NCBI RefSeq assembly: GCF_004102025.1
Contig: NZ_CP025228.1
Span: 2,790,001-2,854,000, forward strand
Length of the DNA stretch: 64,000 nucleotides
Direction of reading: 5' to 3'
Origin: Actinomyces qiguomingii
GTDB taxonomy: Bacteria; Actinomycetota; Actinomycetes; Actinomycetales; Actinomycetaceae
Positions 42,916 through 51,582 of the stretch are shown here, in pieces; the first letter of the stretch is position 1; each line of letters opens with the position of its first letter. A program made the translations under genes and the position numbers. Under the pieces are notes generated by a model. The model made no database searches. It was not told the DNA's origin and was given only the letters and a program-made list of their open reading frames with translations.

Positions 42916-43343
42916 GGTTCACCCCCATCCACGCCCACCAGCGCGGCCTCGTCGACGGCGTGCCCGGTAACGTGCAGCGTCCCACCTGGCCCCAGTAGGC
43001 CCAGCATCGGCAGGGGCGCGGTCACGTCCACGCGCACAACCACCACGCCGTCGGAACTGGTGCGGGTGACGGTTACGTCCTGGACGTAGCCGTCGGCGAG
43101 GGCGGCACCGGCCAGGGCACGCACGCGCGCGTCCGCTTCGGCGGTGGTGCCGCCGACCAGGGCGGCACGGCGCGCACCCTCCCCGGCAGCGTCGGTGAGC
43201 ACATTGCGCACGTGCATCCCCAGGGCCAGCTGCAGCAGGGCCAGCGACACGGCGATCACGAGGACGCCGACGAGCACGAAGTCGACGACGGCCGCACCGT
43301 ATTCGCCCTTCTCGCGGTGAAGAGCTCCCCGTTCAGATGGCAC
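42912..43343 (-). CDS. TadE-family minor pilin
   Basis: A 143-residue TadE-like protein. The N terminus is EKGEYGAAVVDFVLVGVLVIAVSLALLQLALGMHVRN, a class III prepilin-like Gly followed by an acid residue and a hydrophobic helix, then RNVLTDAAGEGARRAAL typical of TadE. The C-terminal region is short and beta-rich. It overlaps the Flp-pilin-like gene upstream by 11 bp and the second TadE gene downstream by 4 bp, so the pseudopilins are made together. Confidence 0.85.
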   Translation of the reverse strand: MPSERGALHREKGEYGAAVVDFVLVGVLVIAVSLALLQLALGMHVRNVLTDAAGEGARRAALVGGTTAEADARVRALAGAALADGYVQDVTVTRTSSDGVVVVRVDVTAPLPMLGLLGPGGTLHVTGHAVDEAALVGVDGGEP

Positions 43344-43533
43344 CGGTGACCTTGGCGATGGCGTCGTTGAACACCTGTGTCAGCGTCGGACCGGCCACCG
43401 CCCACAGGGCGACGACCAGGCCGGCGGTCATGAGGGTGACCAGCACCCAGCCGGGCACATCGCCGCGCTCGTCGTGCAGGTTGCGGAGCCGGGTTTGCAG
43501 GTAGATGCTGAGACGACGCTTGAGGGTGTGCAT
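43333..43533 (-). CDS. Small Flp-pilin-like protein (DUF4244-like)
   Basis: A 66-residue protein starting at ATG 43533 with GGAG upstream (MHTLKRRLSIYLQ). After a basic N-terminal region of about 26 residues comes DERGDVPGWVLVTLMTAGL and a single hydrophobic helix, ending FNDAIAKVTGAI. Position between tadC and tadE and its size match the DUF4244/Flp-type major prepilin of actinobacterial Tad loci. The region around the predicted cleavage lacks the usual Glu+5 of Flp pilins (Val-Pro-Gly-Trp instead), so assignment as the main pilin is likely but not certain. Confidence 0.65.
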   Translation of the reverse strand: MHTLKRRLSIYLQTRLRNLHDERGDVPGWVLVTLMTAGLVVALWAVAGPTLTQVFNDAIAKVTGAI

Positions 43534-43631
43534 GGGATTCTCCGTTTCTTGATGACTTGTATGACGGTTTCGAGGAGGTGGTGTGGCGCAGTGCTGGGAT
43601 ACGGGCACAGGCGGATCTGCGGGCAATCAGG

Positions 43632-44561
43632 TCATAGGCCGATCCGCAGCACGAACAGGCCCGGAAAGAGGGCGAAGACGACGGTGATGGGCAGGATGAG
43701 GAAGACGACGGGCACCATCTGAGCGATCTCACGGCGCCCACCCTCCTCCATGAGGGCTCGCCGGGAGGCCTCCCGCGCATCGGCGGCCTGTGCGCGCAGC
43801 ACATCAGCCAACGGGGTGCCACGTTCCAGAGCGATCGCAATGGCCTCCGACAGGCGGGTCACTTGCAGTGAGCCGACCCGTTCCTCCAGATGGGCCAAGG
43901 CAGTGGTCAGCACGGTTCCGGAATTAACGTCCGCCACGGTCAGTTCGAGTTCCTCGATGAGCTCGCCGCGTCCCACCTGCGTGACCCGCTCGATGGCGGC
44001 GACAGGCCCCTGACCGGCGCCCACCACGAGGGCCAGGAGTTCGACGACGTCGGGCAGTTGAGATTCGATTCTCTCGCGACGCCGCTCCACGGTGCGCGTA
44101 AGCCACCAGTCACGGGCCGCCGCCCCGCCGACGGTTGCCAGCAGCGTAAGAATCAGCAGCAGCGGCACGTTGACCCGCCCGGTCATCGATAGTGCCAACC
44201 CGGTGCCGACGGCGAGGGCCAGTCCGGCCACGGCCCACAGCAGCTGCTGGGTGCGTAGTTCCTCATAACTCAGTCCCGTCCCGGAGCGGGCCAGGCGCCT
44301 GCGTACCGACTCGGCGGAGGAGCCGATCGCCTCCAGCAGGCCGCCGAGCCGGGTGACCGTCTCCAGCAGGAGGCCGCTGACGGTCTGAGCGTCGGCAGCC
44401 GGTGCTGCGCTCAGCAGCCGCGAGGTGCTGGGGCGCGGCTGCACGTAGGGCTCCAGGCGCGAGACCAGGGTGGGACGGCGACGTCGCAGGGCATCGCTGA
44501 CCAGCAGGATGCCGCAGGCGGCCAGCAGGCCGGTCAGTGCACCGGCGAGGACATGGCTCAT
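43632..44561 (-). CDS. Tad pilus inner-membrane platform protein TadC
   Basis: A 309-residue membrane protein (start ATG 44561, MSHVLAGALTG) of the type II/IV secretion GspF-like family. The first helix spans residues 5-24, others lie near 112-150, and the last two helices (near 270-305) flank the C terminus. The T2SSF domain has QLPDVVELLALVVGAGQG, a run ERVTQVGRGELIEELELTV, and ALERGTPLADVLRAQA. It overlaps tadB by 4 bp. With TadB it forms the platform that moves pilins out under power of the TadA ATPase. Confidence 0.85.
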   Translation of the reverse strand: MSHVLAGALTGLLAACGILLVSDALRRRRPTLVSRLEPYVQPRPSTSRLLSAAPAADAQTVSGLLLETVTRLGGLLEAIGSSAESVRRRLARSGTGLSYEELRTQQLLWAVAGLALAVGTGLALSMTGRVNVPLLLILTLLATVGGAAARDWWLTRTVERRRERIESQLPDVVELLALVVGAGQGPVAAIERVTQVGRGELIEELELTVADVNSGTVLTTALAHLEERVGSLQVTRLSEAIAIALERGTPLADVLRAQAADAREASRRALMEEGGRREIAQMVPVVFLILPITVVFALFPGLFVLRIGL

Positions 44562-45418
44562 CGCAGCACCCGCTCTTCCTCGGGCAGGCGGCCGAGCCGG
44601 AGCATGAGCCGGTAGGCCACCAGGGTCACCGCCCCGCCGACGGCCAGGACCAGGGCGCCCGTGGCACTGGCGTAGGCGGCTGCTGCCGGAGGGCGGGTGG
44701 ACAGCAGTGCCAACACGATCCAAGGGGCCGCCACCGCCACGCGCGCCCCGTTTACCGTCCAGGACTGGCGGGCCTCCAGCTCACCACGGGTACGCATGTC
44801 CTCTCGCAGCATCCGCGACAACGAACGCAGCAGCGTAGTCAGGTCACTGCCGCCGACCTCGTGTGCCAACCGCAGGGCCTCGACGATACGATCGGCGACC
44901 GGATCGGCCAAGCGGGCCTTGAGCCGGTCCAGTGCCTGGTCGAAACGGGCGCTGGTGGCGTAGTCGACGCCGAAGGCTCGCATTTCCTCCTTTATGGCCT
45001 CGGGGCCGCGCTCTCCCAGATTGGTCAACGCCTCGGGCAGGCTCATGCCCGCGCGCACACCCGACACCAGCGTGTCGACCGCCTCCGGCCACACCTCACG
45101 CAGGTTGCTGCGACGAGCACGCGCCCGTGAGGAGACGACCAGCAGGGGCGCGCCGGCGGCGATGGCGCCGAAGGCGGCCGCGATCGACCAGGCGCCGGAA
45201 ACACCCAAGAAGACCAGGGCGACCACAGTCCCCAGGACGATACTGCCGAGCACGAATACGGCCGGACTGGTGCGGCCGACCCCCGCCTGCACCAGCAGGT
45301 CCGTCAGACGCCGCTGCCGCGCCGAGCGCCACCGGGGCGGCTCGCCGGTCAGGGCGAGCCAGATCAGGATCATGCCGCTGCCTGCCAGCAGCCCGGCCAG
45401 GGCACCCATCAGGACCAC
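44558..45418 (-). CDS. Tad pilus inner-membrane platform protein TadB
   Basis: A 286-residue membrane protein of the same GspF-like family as TadC. N-terminal helix at residues 2-24, a pair near 52-90, and a C-terminal pair near 230-275. The cytoplasmic domain contains EVWPEAVDTLVSGVRAGMSLPEAL, the T2SSF core, and GGSDLTTLLRSLSRMLREDM. It overlaps tadA by 10 bp and tadC by 4 bp, an arrangement typical of tad operons. Confidence 0.86.
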   Translation of the reverse strand: MVLMGALAGLLAGSGMILIWLALTGEPPRWRSARQRRLTDLLVQAGVGRTSPAVFVLGSIVLGTVVALVFLGVSGAWSIAAAFGAIAAGAPLLVVSSRARARRSNLREVWPEAVDTLVSGVRAGMSLPEALTNLGERGPEAIKEEMRAFGVDYATSARFDQALDRLKARLADPVADRIVEALRLAHEVGGSDLTTLLRSLSRMLREDMRTRGELEARQSWTVNGARVAVAAPWIVLALLSTRPPAAAAYASATGALVLAVGGAVTLVAYRLMLRLGRLPEEERVLR

Positions 45419-46695
45419 TCCCCGGTGTCGGCACGAGCGGCGGCGCGCCGGCCACGACGTGTGCGCGCAACGTCTTCGGTGAGCAAGGCGGCCAGGTCGT
45501 GGCCGGCGCGGGCGTAGCGTTCAGGTGCGGGCGGCAGGCCCGGGCCGCGTACCAGCCGCCCGGCGTCGTCGCGGTGAAAGACATCAGACATCTCGATAGT
45601 GCCGTTCTCCACCCGCCCGGACAAGGCGGCGATCTCCCGGACCTGGCGGTGCCCGTCGGACCCCAGGTCCAGGTGAACCACCAGATCCACGGCTCCGGCG
45701 ACCGTGGGAACCACGAAGGTCGCACTGACGTTCTCACCCGCCAGCAGTGGCAGGGTGCAGATCTTGATGACCGCCTCGCGGGCGGAATTGGCGTGCAATG
45801 TGGACATGGAGGGAAGCCCGGAGTTCATGGCGATCAGCAGATCGAGGGCCTCGGCCTCCCGGACCTCACCGATCAGCAACCGGTCCGGCCGCATGCGCAA
45901 CGCCTCCTTCACCAGCCGACGCAGGCTGATTTCACCCACGCCCTCGAGGTTGGCGGCGCGGGTCTGCATGGCCACGCAGTCTCGGTTGCGCAGGGACAGC
46001 TCGAAGACCTCCTCGCAGGTGATCACGCGCTGTCCGGCGGGGATGGCGCCCGCCAAGGCACGCACCATGGTGGTTTTTCCAGCCTGCGTGGCACCTGAGA
46101 CGAGAACATTGAGCCCCGCCTGCACGGAGGCGTCCAGGAAGGCGGCCGCCTGCGCGGTCAGCGACCCCATGCGCACCAGCTCGCTCGTACGCGCCGCCCG
46201 GGAGGTGTGCTTGCGGATATTCACCGCCCAGTGCTGCGAAGTTATGGGTGGGATCACCACATGCAGGCGCTCACCGCCGGGCAGTTGGGCGTCCACGAAG
46301 GGGCTGGCCAAATCCAGGCGGCGCCCGGAGACGCGCAGCATGCGCTCCACCAGGACGCGCAACTCCTCATCCTCCAGCAGCGTGGTGGTCAACTCGGGGC
46401 GGCCGGAGCGGGCCACGAACACGCGACCCGGAGCATTGCACCAGATCTCCTCCACCGCCTCGTCATCCAGGTAGTGCTGCAGCGGCCCCAAACCGGCCAG
46501 GGCGTCCACGGCGCGGGCGCCGGCGTCCTCGGGGTCGGACAGGGGAGGGACCAGTCCGGCGTCGGCGCGGGCGACGTAGTCGGCGCTCGCCTCGGCCACG
46601 AGCGCTTGCAGGGCAGCGGTCTGCGTCAGCGGGTCGACGCCGCGGCGCCGGACCAGCTCGCGGATCTCGGAGTGCAGCAGCGCTGCGGCATCCAT
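45409..46695 (-). CDS. tadA: Tad/Flp pilus assembly ATPase TadA (CpaF family)
   Basis: A 428-residue secretion ATPase. Walker A is VSGATQAGKTTMVRAL near residue 205, followed by EEVFELSL, an Asp box region (RMRPDRLLIGEVREAEALDLL) with the Walker B Glu, and the His box GLPSMSTLHANSAREA. The N-terminal region (LGPLQHYLDDEAVEEIWCNAPGRVFV) is the usual CpaF lead-in. It hydrolyses ATP to drive pilin export. It is the first gene of the operon; upstream 277 bp separate it from the divergent gene. TadZ/CpaE and a prepilin peptidase, usual partners, are not in the window. Confidence 0.93.
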   Translation of the reverse strand: MDAAALLHSEIRELVRRRGVDPLTQTAALQALVAEASADYVARADAGLVPPLSDPEDAGARAVDALAGLGPLQHYLDDEAVEEIWCNAPGRVFVARSGRPELTTTLLEDEELRVLVERMLRVSGRRLDLASPFVDAQLPGGERLHVVIPPITSQHWAVNIRKHTSRAARTSELVRMGSLTAQAAAFLDASVQAGLNVLVSGATQAGKTTMVRALAGAIPAGQRVITCEEVFELSLRNRDCVAMQTRAANLEGVGEISLRRLVKEALRMRPDRLLIGEVREAEALDLLIAMNSGLPSMSTLHANSAREAVIKICTLPLLAGENVSATFVVPTVAGAVDLVVHLDLGSDGHRQVREIAALSGRVENGTIEMSDVFHRDDAGRLVRGPGLPPAPERYARAGHDLAALLTEDVARTRRGRRAAARADTGEWS

Positions 46696-46972
46696 GGCGG
46701 CCTCTCAGGGTTGATCGTATTGGGGTTTTGTACGGCAGCTGACTTGCAGGTGGTGTGCGTGACGCTGGCTCAGCGCTGAGGAGCCTCACGCGCCGACCAT
46801 AGGTCACGACCGGACATAGGCGCCAGTCCGTATCAGTAACCTGTGGAAAACTCCTCGGATCCTCCACCAGCACCCGTGCCGGTGCACGAAATCAGGTAAT
46901 CGTCTGAAAGACGGGCGGCCTCCGGGGCGCGGCGGAGCCCCGACAGGCGAGTTCCTCGCCTACGGTGGAGAC

Positions 46973-48166
46973 ATGTCGCAACCGCCCACCGGACCATCCG
47001 ACCCCAACACCCCGGCGTCGGGGCACTCCGGAGCGTCGGAGCAGCCGGAGCCCGCAGCCACTAGCGCCCGCGAGCGCTCCCCGCTAGCCCTGGCGGCCCT
47101 GGCCGCGGTCGCGGTTCCCGGACTCGACCCGGCGCGCCTGGCACTCCCCCAGGAGCACTCCCCCGCCCTGCGAGTGGTCGGCGTCGTCGACACCCAGGGG
47201 CGTCACTGGGAGGTTCTCGAGACCCACGACGATGCGACCGGTGCGACCCTGGAGGCGGAAGCGGAGGTGCTGCGCCGCATCGGAAGAGTGGTAGACGACG
47301 GTCGACTGTCCTTCAACGTACCGCGCCCCGCCGGCGCACTGCGCCTGGAGGCAAGCCACATCCAGGTGCGCAGCCATATGGAGGGGCGCCCCATGAACGT
47401 CGCTGCGCTGCGGCCGGGCCCCGGCCTATCGGCAGGACTCGGCAAGGCACTGGGCGAGTTGCACGATCTGCCCACCACCGTGGTCTCCGAGGCGGGCCTT
47501 CCCGTCTACGACGCCGAGGATGTGCGCAACCGCTGGCTAAGCCTGCTTGACGACGCCGCCGGAACCGGCAAGGTGCCGCCGGCACTGCTGGCCCGCTGGG
47601 AGGTGGCGCTGGAGAACTCGACACTGTGGCGCTTCCGGCCGGTGGTGGTGCACGGCGATCTGGCGCCTGAGAACGTGCTGACCGCGGGCGGTGCAGTGGT
47701 GGCGGTGCGCGGCCTGGGGCAGGCGCATGTGGGAGACCCCGCCGAGGACATGGCCTGGGTGTATGCCTCCGTGCCCGTGGACTGCCTGGACGCGGTGGAG
47801 TCCGCCTACGATCTGGCGCGCGTGGAGGGCGTTGACCGGCACCTGCGGGATCGGGCGGAACTGGTCAGTGAGTTGAGCCTGGCCCGGTGGTTGATGCATG
47901 GGGTGCGCTCCCACAGCGACTCCATCGTCGACGACGCCGTGTCCATGCTGACCGACCTGGCCGATCAGGTCGGTGACGAGCCGCTGGTGGAGCCCACCGG
48001 TCCGCGCCTGGCGCCGGTGCCCGGTGACAAGGAGCCGGCCGAGCCGGAGGCGACCACCAGTGAGGTCAAGATGGTGCTGGTGGACGAGCCCGCTGAGGAT
48101 GCCGGGGAGGGCGCCGGCGGCAGCAACGCGCATGCCGACGAAGCGGAAGGCTCAGGCGCTCACTGA
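46973..48166 (+). CDS. Aminoglycoside-phosphotransferase-like protein, probably degenerate
   Basis: A 397-residue protein with an APH/choline-kinase-like fold. The catalytic loop VVHGDLAPENVL (HGDxxxxN) is intact, but the following metal-binding motif, normally IDWGDA or VDFGxA, reads VRGLGQAHVGDP, so the DFG-type Asp is replaced by Gly. GDPAEDMAWVY then follows as usual. The N-terminal 40 and C-terminal 65 residues are low-complexity, Pro/Glu/Ala-rich. Loss of the metal ligand suggests a pseudokinase or altered catalysis. The gene is convergent with the AdnB-like helicase and overlaps its end by 7 bp. A drug-resistance role is unlikely on this evidence. Confidence 0.8.
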   Translation: MSQPPTGPSDPNTPASGHSGASEQPEPAATSARERSPLALAALAAVAVPGLDPARLALPQEHSPALRVVGVVDTQGRHWEVLETHDDATGATLEAEAEVLRRIGRVVDDGRLSFNVPRPAGALRLEASHIQVRSHMEGRPMNVAALRPGPGLSAGLGKALGELHDLPTTVVSEAGLPVYDAEDVRNRWLSLLDDAAGTGKVPPALLARWEVALENSTLWRFRPVVVHGDLAPENVLTAGGAVVAVRGLGQAHVGDPAEDMAWVYASVPVDCLDAVESAYDLARVEGVDRHLRDRAELVSELSLARWLMHGVRSHSDSIVDDAVSMLTDLADQVGDEPLVEPTGPRLAPVPGDKEPAEPEATTSEVKMVLVDEPAEDAGEGAGGSNAHADEAEGSGAH

Positions 48167-51100
48167 TCCCGCGCCTCCAGGGGCTGGCGTATCTCCGCCA
48201 AGGTTTGGAGGTCGGCGCTGTCGAGTTCATCGACGTATCCACCGGGTTCGTCCACGTACAGGTAGGCGGCTCGTATCCTCTCAGTGGGTACGTCCTCTTT
48301 CGCAGACCAGGCGTGCACGTACACGCTCAGCTGGTCGACCGGCACGCGCACATGGCCGGTCTTCCAGTCGACCACCAGGTAGTCGCCGGTGTCCGGTTCC
48401 TTGAAGATGGCGTCGATGCGGCAGCGCAGAGTGGTGTCGCCTACGGTGAGTTCAAGGGATTCCTCGGTAGCCCAAAGTTGGTAACCGTCCAGCAGCGGGT
48501 GATTGGCGGCGACGTCGAGCCAGCGCTCTACACGCTTGTGATCCGGTCCGGCAAGGGTGTCGGGGACGCCGGCGTCTTCCAGACTGAACAGGGTGGCGCG
48601 GCTGCTCAGGCGCTGCGCGACGGCCTCATGGAAGACCGTGCCCAGCCTTCCGGCGGACTGCGGTTGGGCCGGCAGCGGGCGACGCAGCTCCAGTGCGAAT
48701 CGAGCCTCGTCATCGCGCAGTTCACCCAGACGGGTGGCGGCCAGGTGGGCGGGTCGGCGGACCGTGGGTGTTTCCGCCGCGGCGGCGTCGCGCTCGGCCA
48801 ACAGCAGGCGTGCGTCCTCCCACCAGCGGGCCACATGCTCATTGAAACCGGCATCCGTCACACCATCCGCGTCTGGTTCGGCCATATCCGTGTCAGCCGC
48901 GGCACCGGGTGCGGTCATGGCACGAGTCACGGACTGGGCGACGGCGATGCGAGCGGCCCGTTCCGAACCCGGGGCGGCCGGCTGCGTCACCGGCCAGGGC
49001 GCCTGCGCGACCCCGACGGGGTTGACGGCGTCCTCGGGTACAGCGGTGAAGCCGGGACCGAATTCGGCAAGCAGGTGCGCATCGCGCAACTCGGCCAGGA
49101 AGCGGGAGGCGGGTTTGACGGTATTGCCCTCCTTGACCAGGTGTGAGCCGGTCAGCAGCACGTGATGGCGGGCGCGAGTGACGGCCACGTAGGCGAGACG
49201 GCGTTCCTCAGCAATCAGGTTACGTCCGAGCGCTAGTCGGTACTGTTCCCTGAGATCCTTGATCTGCGCCTTCTCGTCCGGGCTCAGTTTCACCCCGGCG
49301 CCCAGGGGGAAGTCGATGCTACCGAGTTCAAAGGGCGGCAGCTGGTCGGCGTCGGAGCGCAGGGTATAGGGAAACTCTCCCTGAGAGGTCATCCAGGCAT
49401 TCGTACGCACTTTCATGCCGGCTGCCACCGGACTGCCCCGGTAGGAGGGGAACGAGGTCTCCGTCAGGCCGACCATGGCCACATGATCCCACTCCAGTCC
49501 CTTGGCGCCGTGGACGGTCATGATCTGTACGGCACCCGGCTCGGGCTCGACCTCGGGAGCCTCCAGCCCGCGTTCCTCACTGTGCGCATATTCAAGCAAC
49601 TCCAAGAACCCGGAGACGGTGGGAACCTCAACATCGGCGGCGTACTGTTCGGCGGTGGCCCGGAAGGCGTCCAGGGCGCGCCGCCCCATACGATTGCCGA
49701 CGCGCGCCGCCAGTTCAACATCCAGACCCAGGGCCTGCTCGGCCACGGCCACCAGGTCCGGCAACGGCAGCGCTAGCGCGCCGCGCACCCGCCGCAGGGC
49801 CCGGGCGATCCGCAGCGCCGCCCGCCGGCCCGCCTCAGTCAGGCCGGTGACTGCCGTGTCAATCGCAGTCGGTTCAGCCGGGACCCGCCCGGGTGACCGG
49901 GTATTGGAAGCGCGGGCGGCGTCGTCGCGACGGGCCAGTTCCTCTAGCGCCTCGGACAGGGCCGCCTCCTCGAGCTGTTCGGTAGCGGACTGCGCATCCA
50001 CGCCATTGAGCGGCGCGTGCGCACCGGCGCCGTCGGCCCGGTCCCGCCGGCGCGCAAGCTCACGGGCGAAGCTCTGCAGGGCACGCAAATCGGCAGCGCC
50101 GATATCGGTTCCCGTAAGCAGGCGCATGAGCCGGTCGCCGCGTTCAGGGTCTGCGGTCACGGTCAGTAGGGCGCGCACATCCGCCACTTCGGGGATGGAG
50201 AGCATGCCGCCCGACACCGCCACCTCGTAGGGAACCCCGCGCGCCTCCAGCGCCTCGGCCACCGGCGTCATCTGGCTGCGGGCGCGACACAGGATGGCCA
50301 ACTCAGCATCGGGGTGCCAATGCTCCTGCATGAAGTCGGCAACCACCTCGGCCTCCTGCAACGGGTCGGTGAGGAAGGCGGCAAGCACCTTCCCGGCACC
50401 CAGGCCGTCGGCGGCCGAACGCTCCTGCAATTCACGCACCGGCACGTATCCGACCGCGGCGTCGCCGGGCCGGTGCTCGGGACTGCGCAGTGGCCCGGAG
50501 ATGACATTGGCGGCGGCGAGGACCGCGGAGTCGTTGCGCCAGGCTGTGGACAGTTGCAGCACCGGCGTCTCGATCTTGGGATCGCCGCCGCCGGCGACGG
50601 TCTGCACGCCGGTGGGGTTGAAGCGATCGTGGAAGGTGTCCAGCGCGCCGGCACTGGCGCCGCGCCAGCCGTAGATGGCCTGATTCGGGTCGCCAACGGC
50701 GGTGACGCCCTGATCGGCGAATAAGGCGGACAGTAGCCGCACCTGGGCAACGGAGGTGTCTTGGAACTCGTCCAGCAGCACCGCCGGGAACTGCGCGCGC
50801 ATGGCCGCCACCGCCTCGGGCACCTCTTCGGCGATGCGGCATGCCAGTTCGAGCCGGTCGCCGAAGTCGACCAGTCCGTGGCGGCGTTTGTAGTCCCGGA
50901 AGTCCTGCACGGCGTCGAGCGTGCCCAGCCACACCTCCATGGTTTCCGGCGTGCCTGCGAAGTCGCTGGCCACCCCGCGGGTGCCTGCCAGCCCCGTGAA
51001 TAGTTCATGCAGCCCTGACAGTTCCTCGCGAGCGGTGTCGACGCTGAGCAGGTTCGTGGACAACGCATTGTCTGCGCGCAGGACGGCGGCGATCGCACTT

Positions 51101-51582
51101 GACTTGGTCTCCATGGGTAATGGAGTGGTACGCCGCTCAATGATGTCGCTGGCAATCTGCCATTTGCGGGCCTCGGTGATCACGGTGGCGTCCGGGTCGG
51201 CGCGGACGTACAGGCCGTATTCGCGCACGAGCGAGCCGGCGAAGGAGTCGTAGGTGGCCACGGTCGGCTCGGGTGCGCCGTCGACGCCGGTGATCAGGCC
51301 ACTGCCGGCCAGCTGGGTGAGCCGAATGGAGACGCGCTCAGCCAGCTCAGCGGTGGCCTTGCGGGTGAAAGTCAGCCCCAGAACCTGGTCGGGGCGGACA
51401 GCACCGGTGGCAACCAGGTGGACAACGCGCTGACTCATGGTGGCGGTCTTGCCGCTGCCGGCGCCGGCGACCACCAGCAGGGGCCGCAACGGGTAGGCGA
51501 TGACTTGCGACTGCTCCGCGGTGGGTGAGTGCAACCCCAGCCTTTCTGCCAGGACTTCGGGAGTGAGGTCGGCGGCATTCAT
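48160..51582 (-). CDS. UvrD-family helicase with RecB-type nuclease, AdnB-like
   Basis: A 1140-residue helicase-nuclease. SF1A motor: Walker A VVAGAGSGKTATMSQR (near residue 40), LTFTRKATAELAERV, DEFQDTSVAQVRLL, TAVGDPNQAIYGWRGA, HGAKGLEWDHVAMVGL and VAVTRARHHVLLTGS. The C-terminal 250 residues hold a PD-(D/E)XK nuclease: HEAVAQRLSS, RCRIDAIFKEPDTG and VVDWKTGHVRVP. This is the layout of mycobacterial AdnB, one half of the AdnAB double-strand-break resection machine. The gene overlaps the preceding AdnA-like gene by 4 bp, so equal amounts of both subunits are made. Naming as AdnB rather than another RecB-like protein rests on gene order and architecture. Confidence 0.88.
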   Translation of the reverse strand: MNAADLTPEVLAERLGLHSPTAEQSQVIAYPLRPLLVVAGAGSGKTATMSQRVVHLVATGAVRPDQVLGLTFTRKATAELAERVSIRLTQLAGSGLITGVDGAPEPTVATYDSFAGSLVREYGLYVRADPDATVITEARKWQIASDIIERRTTPLPMETKSSAIAAVLRADNALSTNLLSVDTAREELSGLHELFTGLAGTRGVASDFAGTPETMEVWLGTLDAVQDFRDYKRRHGLVDFGDRLELACRIAEEVPEAVAAMRAQFPAVLLDEFQDTSVAQVRLLSALFADQGVTAVGDPNQAIYGWRGASAGALDTFHDRFNPTGVQTVAGGGDPKIETPVLQLSTAWRNDSAVLAAANVISGPLRSPEHRPGDAAVGYVPVRELQERSAADGLGAGKVLAAFLTDPLQEAEVVADFMQEHWHPDAELAILCRARSQMTPVAEALEARGVPYEVAVSGGMLSIPEVADVRALLTVTADPERGDRLMRLLTGTDIGAADLRALQSFARELARRRDRADGAGAHAPLNGVDAQSATEQLEEAALSEALEELARRDDAARASNTRSPGRVPAEPTAIDTAVTGLTEAGRRAALRIARALRRVRGALALPLPDLVAVAEQALGLDVELAARVGNRMGRRALDAFRATAEQYAADVEVPTVSGFLELLEYAHSEERGLEAPEVEPEPGAVQIMTVHGAKGLEWDHVAMVGLTETSFPSYRGSPVAAGMKVRTNAWMTSQGEFPYTLRSDADQLPPFELGSIDFPLGAGVKLSPDEKAQIKDLREQYRLALGRNLIAEERRLAYVAVTRARHHVLLTGSHLVKEGNTVKPASRFLAELRDAHLLAEFGPGFTAVPEDAVNPVGVAQAPWPVTQPAAPGSERAARIAVAQSVTRAMTAPGAAADTDMAEPDADGVTDAGFNEHVARWWEDARLLLAERDAAAAETPTVRRPAHLAATRLGELRDDEARFALELRRPLPAQPQSAGRLGTVFHEAVAQRLSSRATLFSLEDAGVPDTLAGPDHKRVERWLDVAANHPLLDGYQLWATEESLELTVGDTTLRCRIDAIFKEPDTGDYLVVDWKTGHVRVPVDQLSVYVHAWSAKEDVPTERIRAAYLYVDEPGGYVDELDSADLQTLAEIRQPLEARDQ

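Noticed and set aside
46973..48166. APH-like gene as an aminoglycoside resistance determinant
   Set aside because: A metal-binding Asp is lost and the gene is in a core chromosomal setting.
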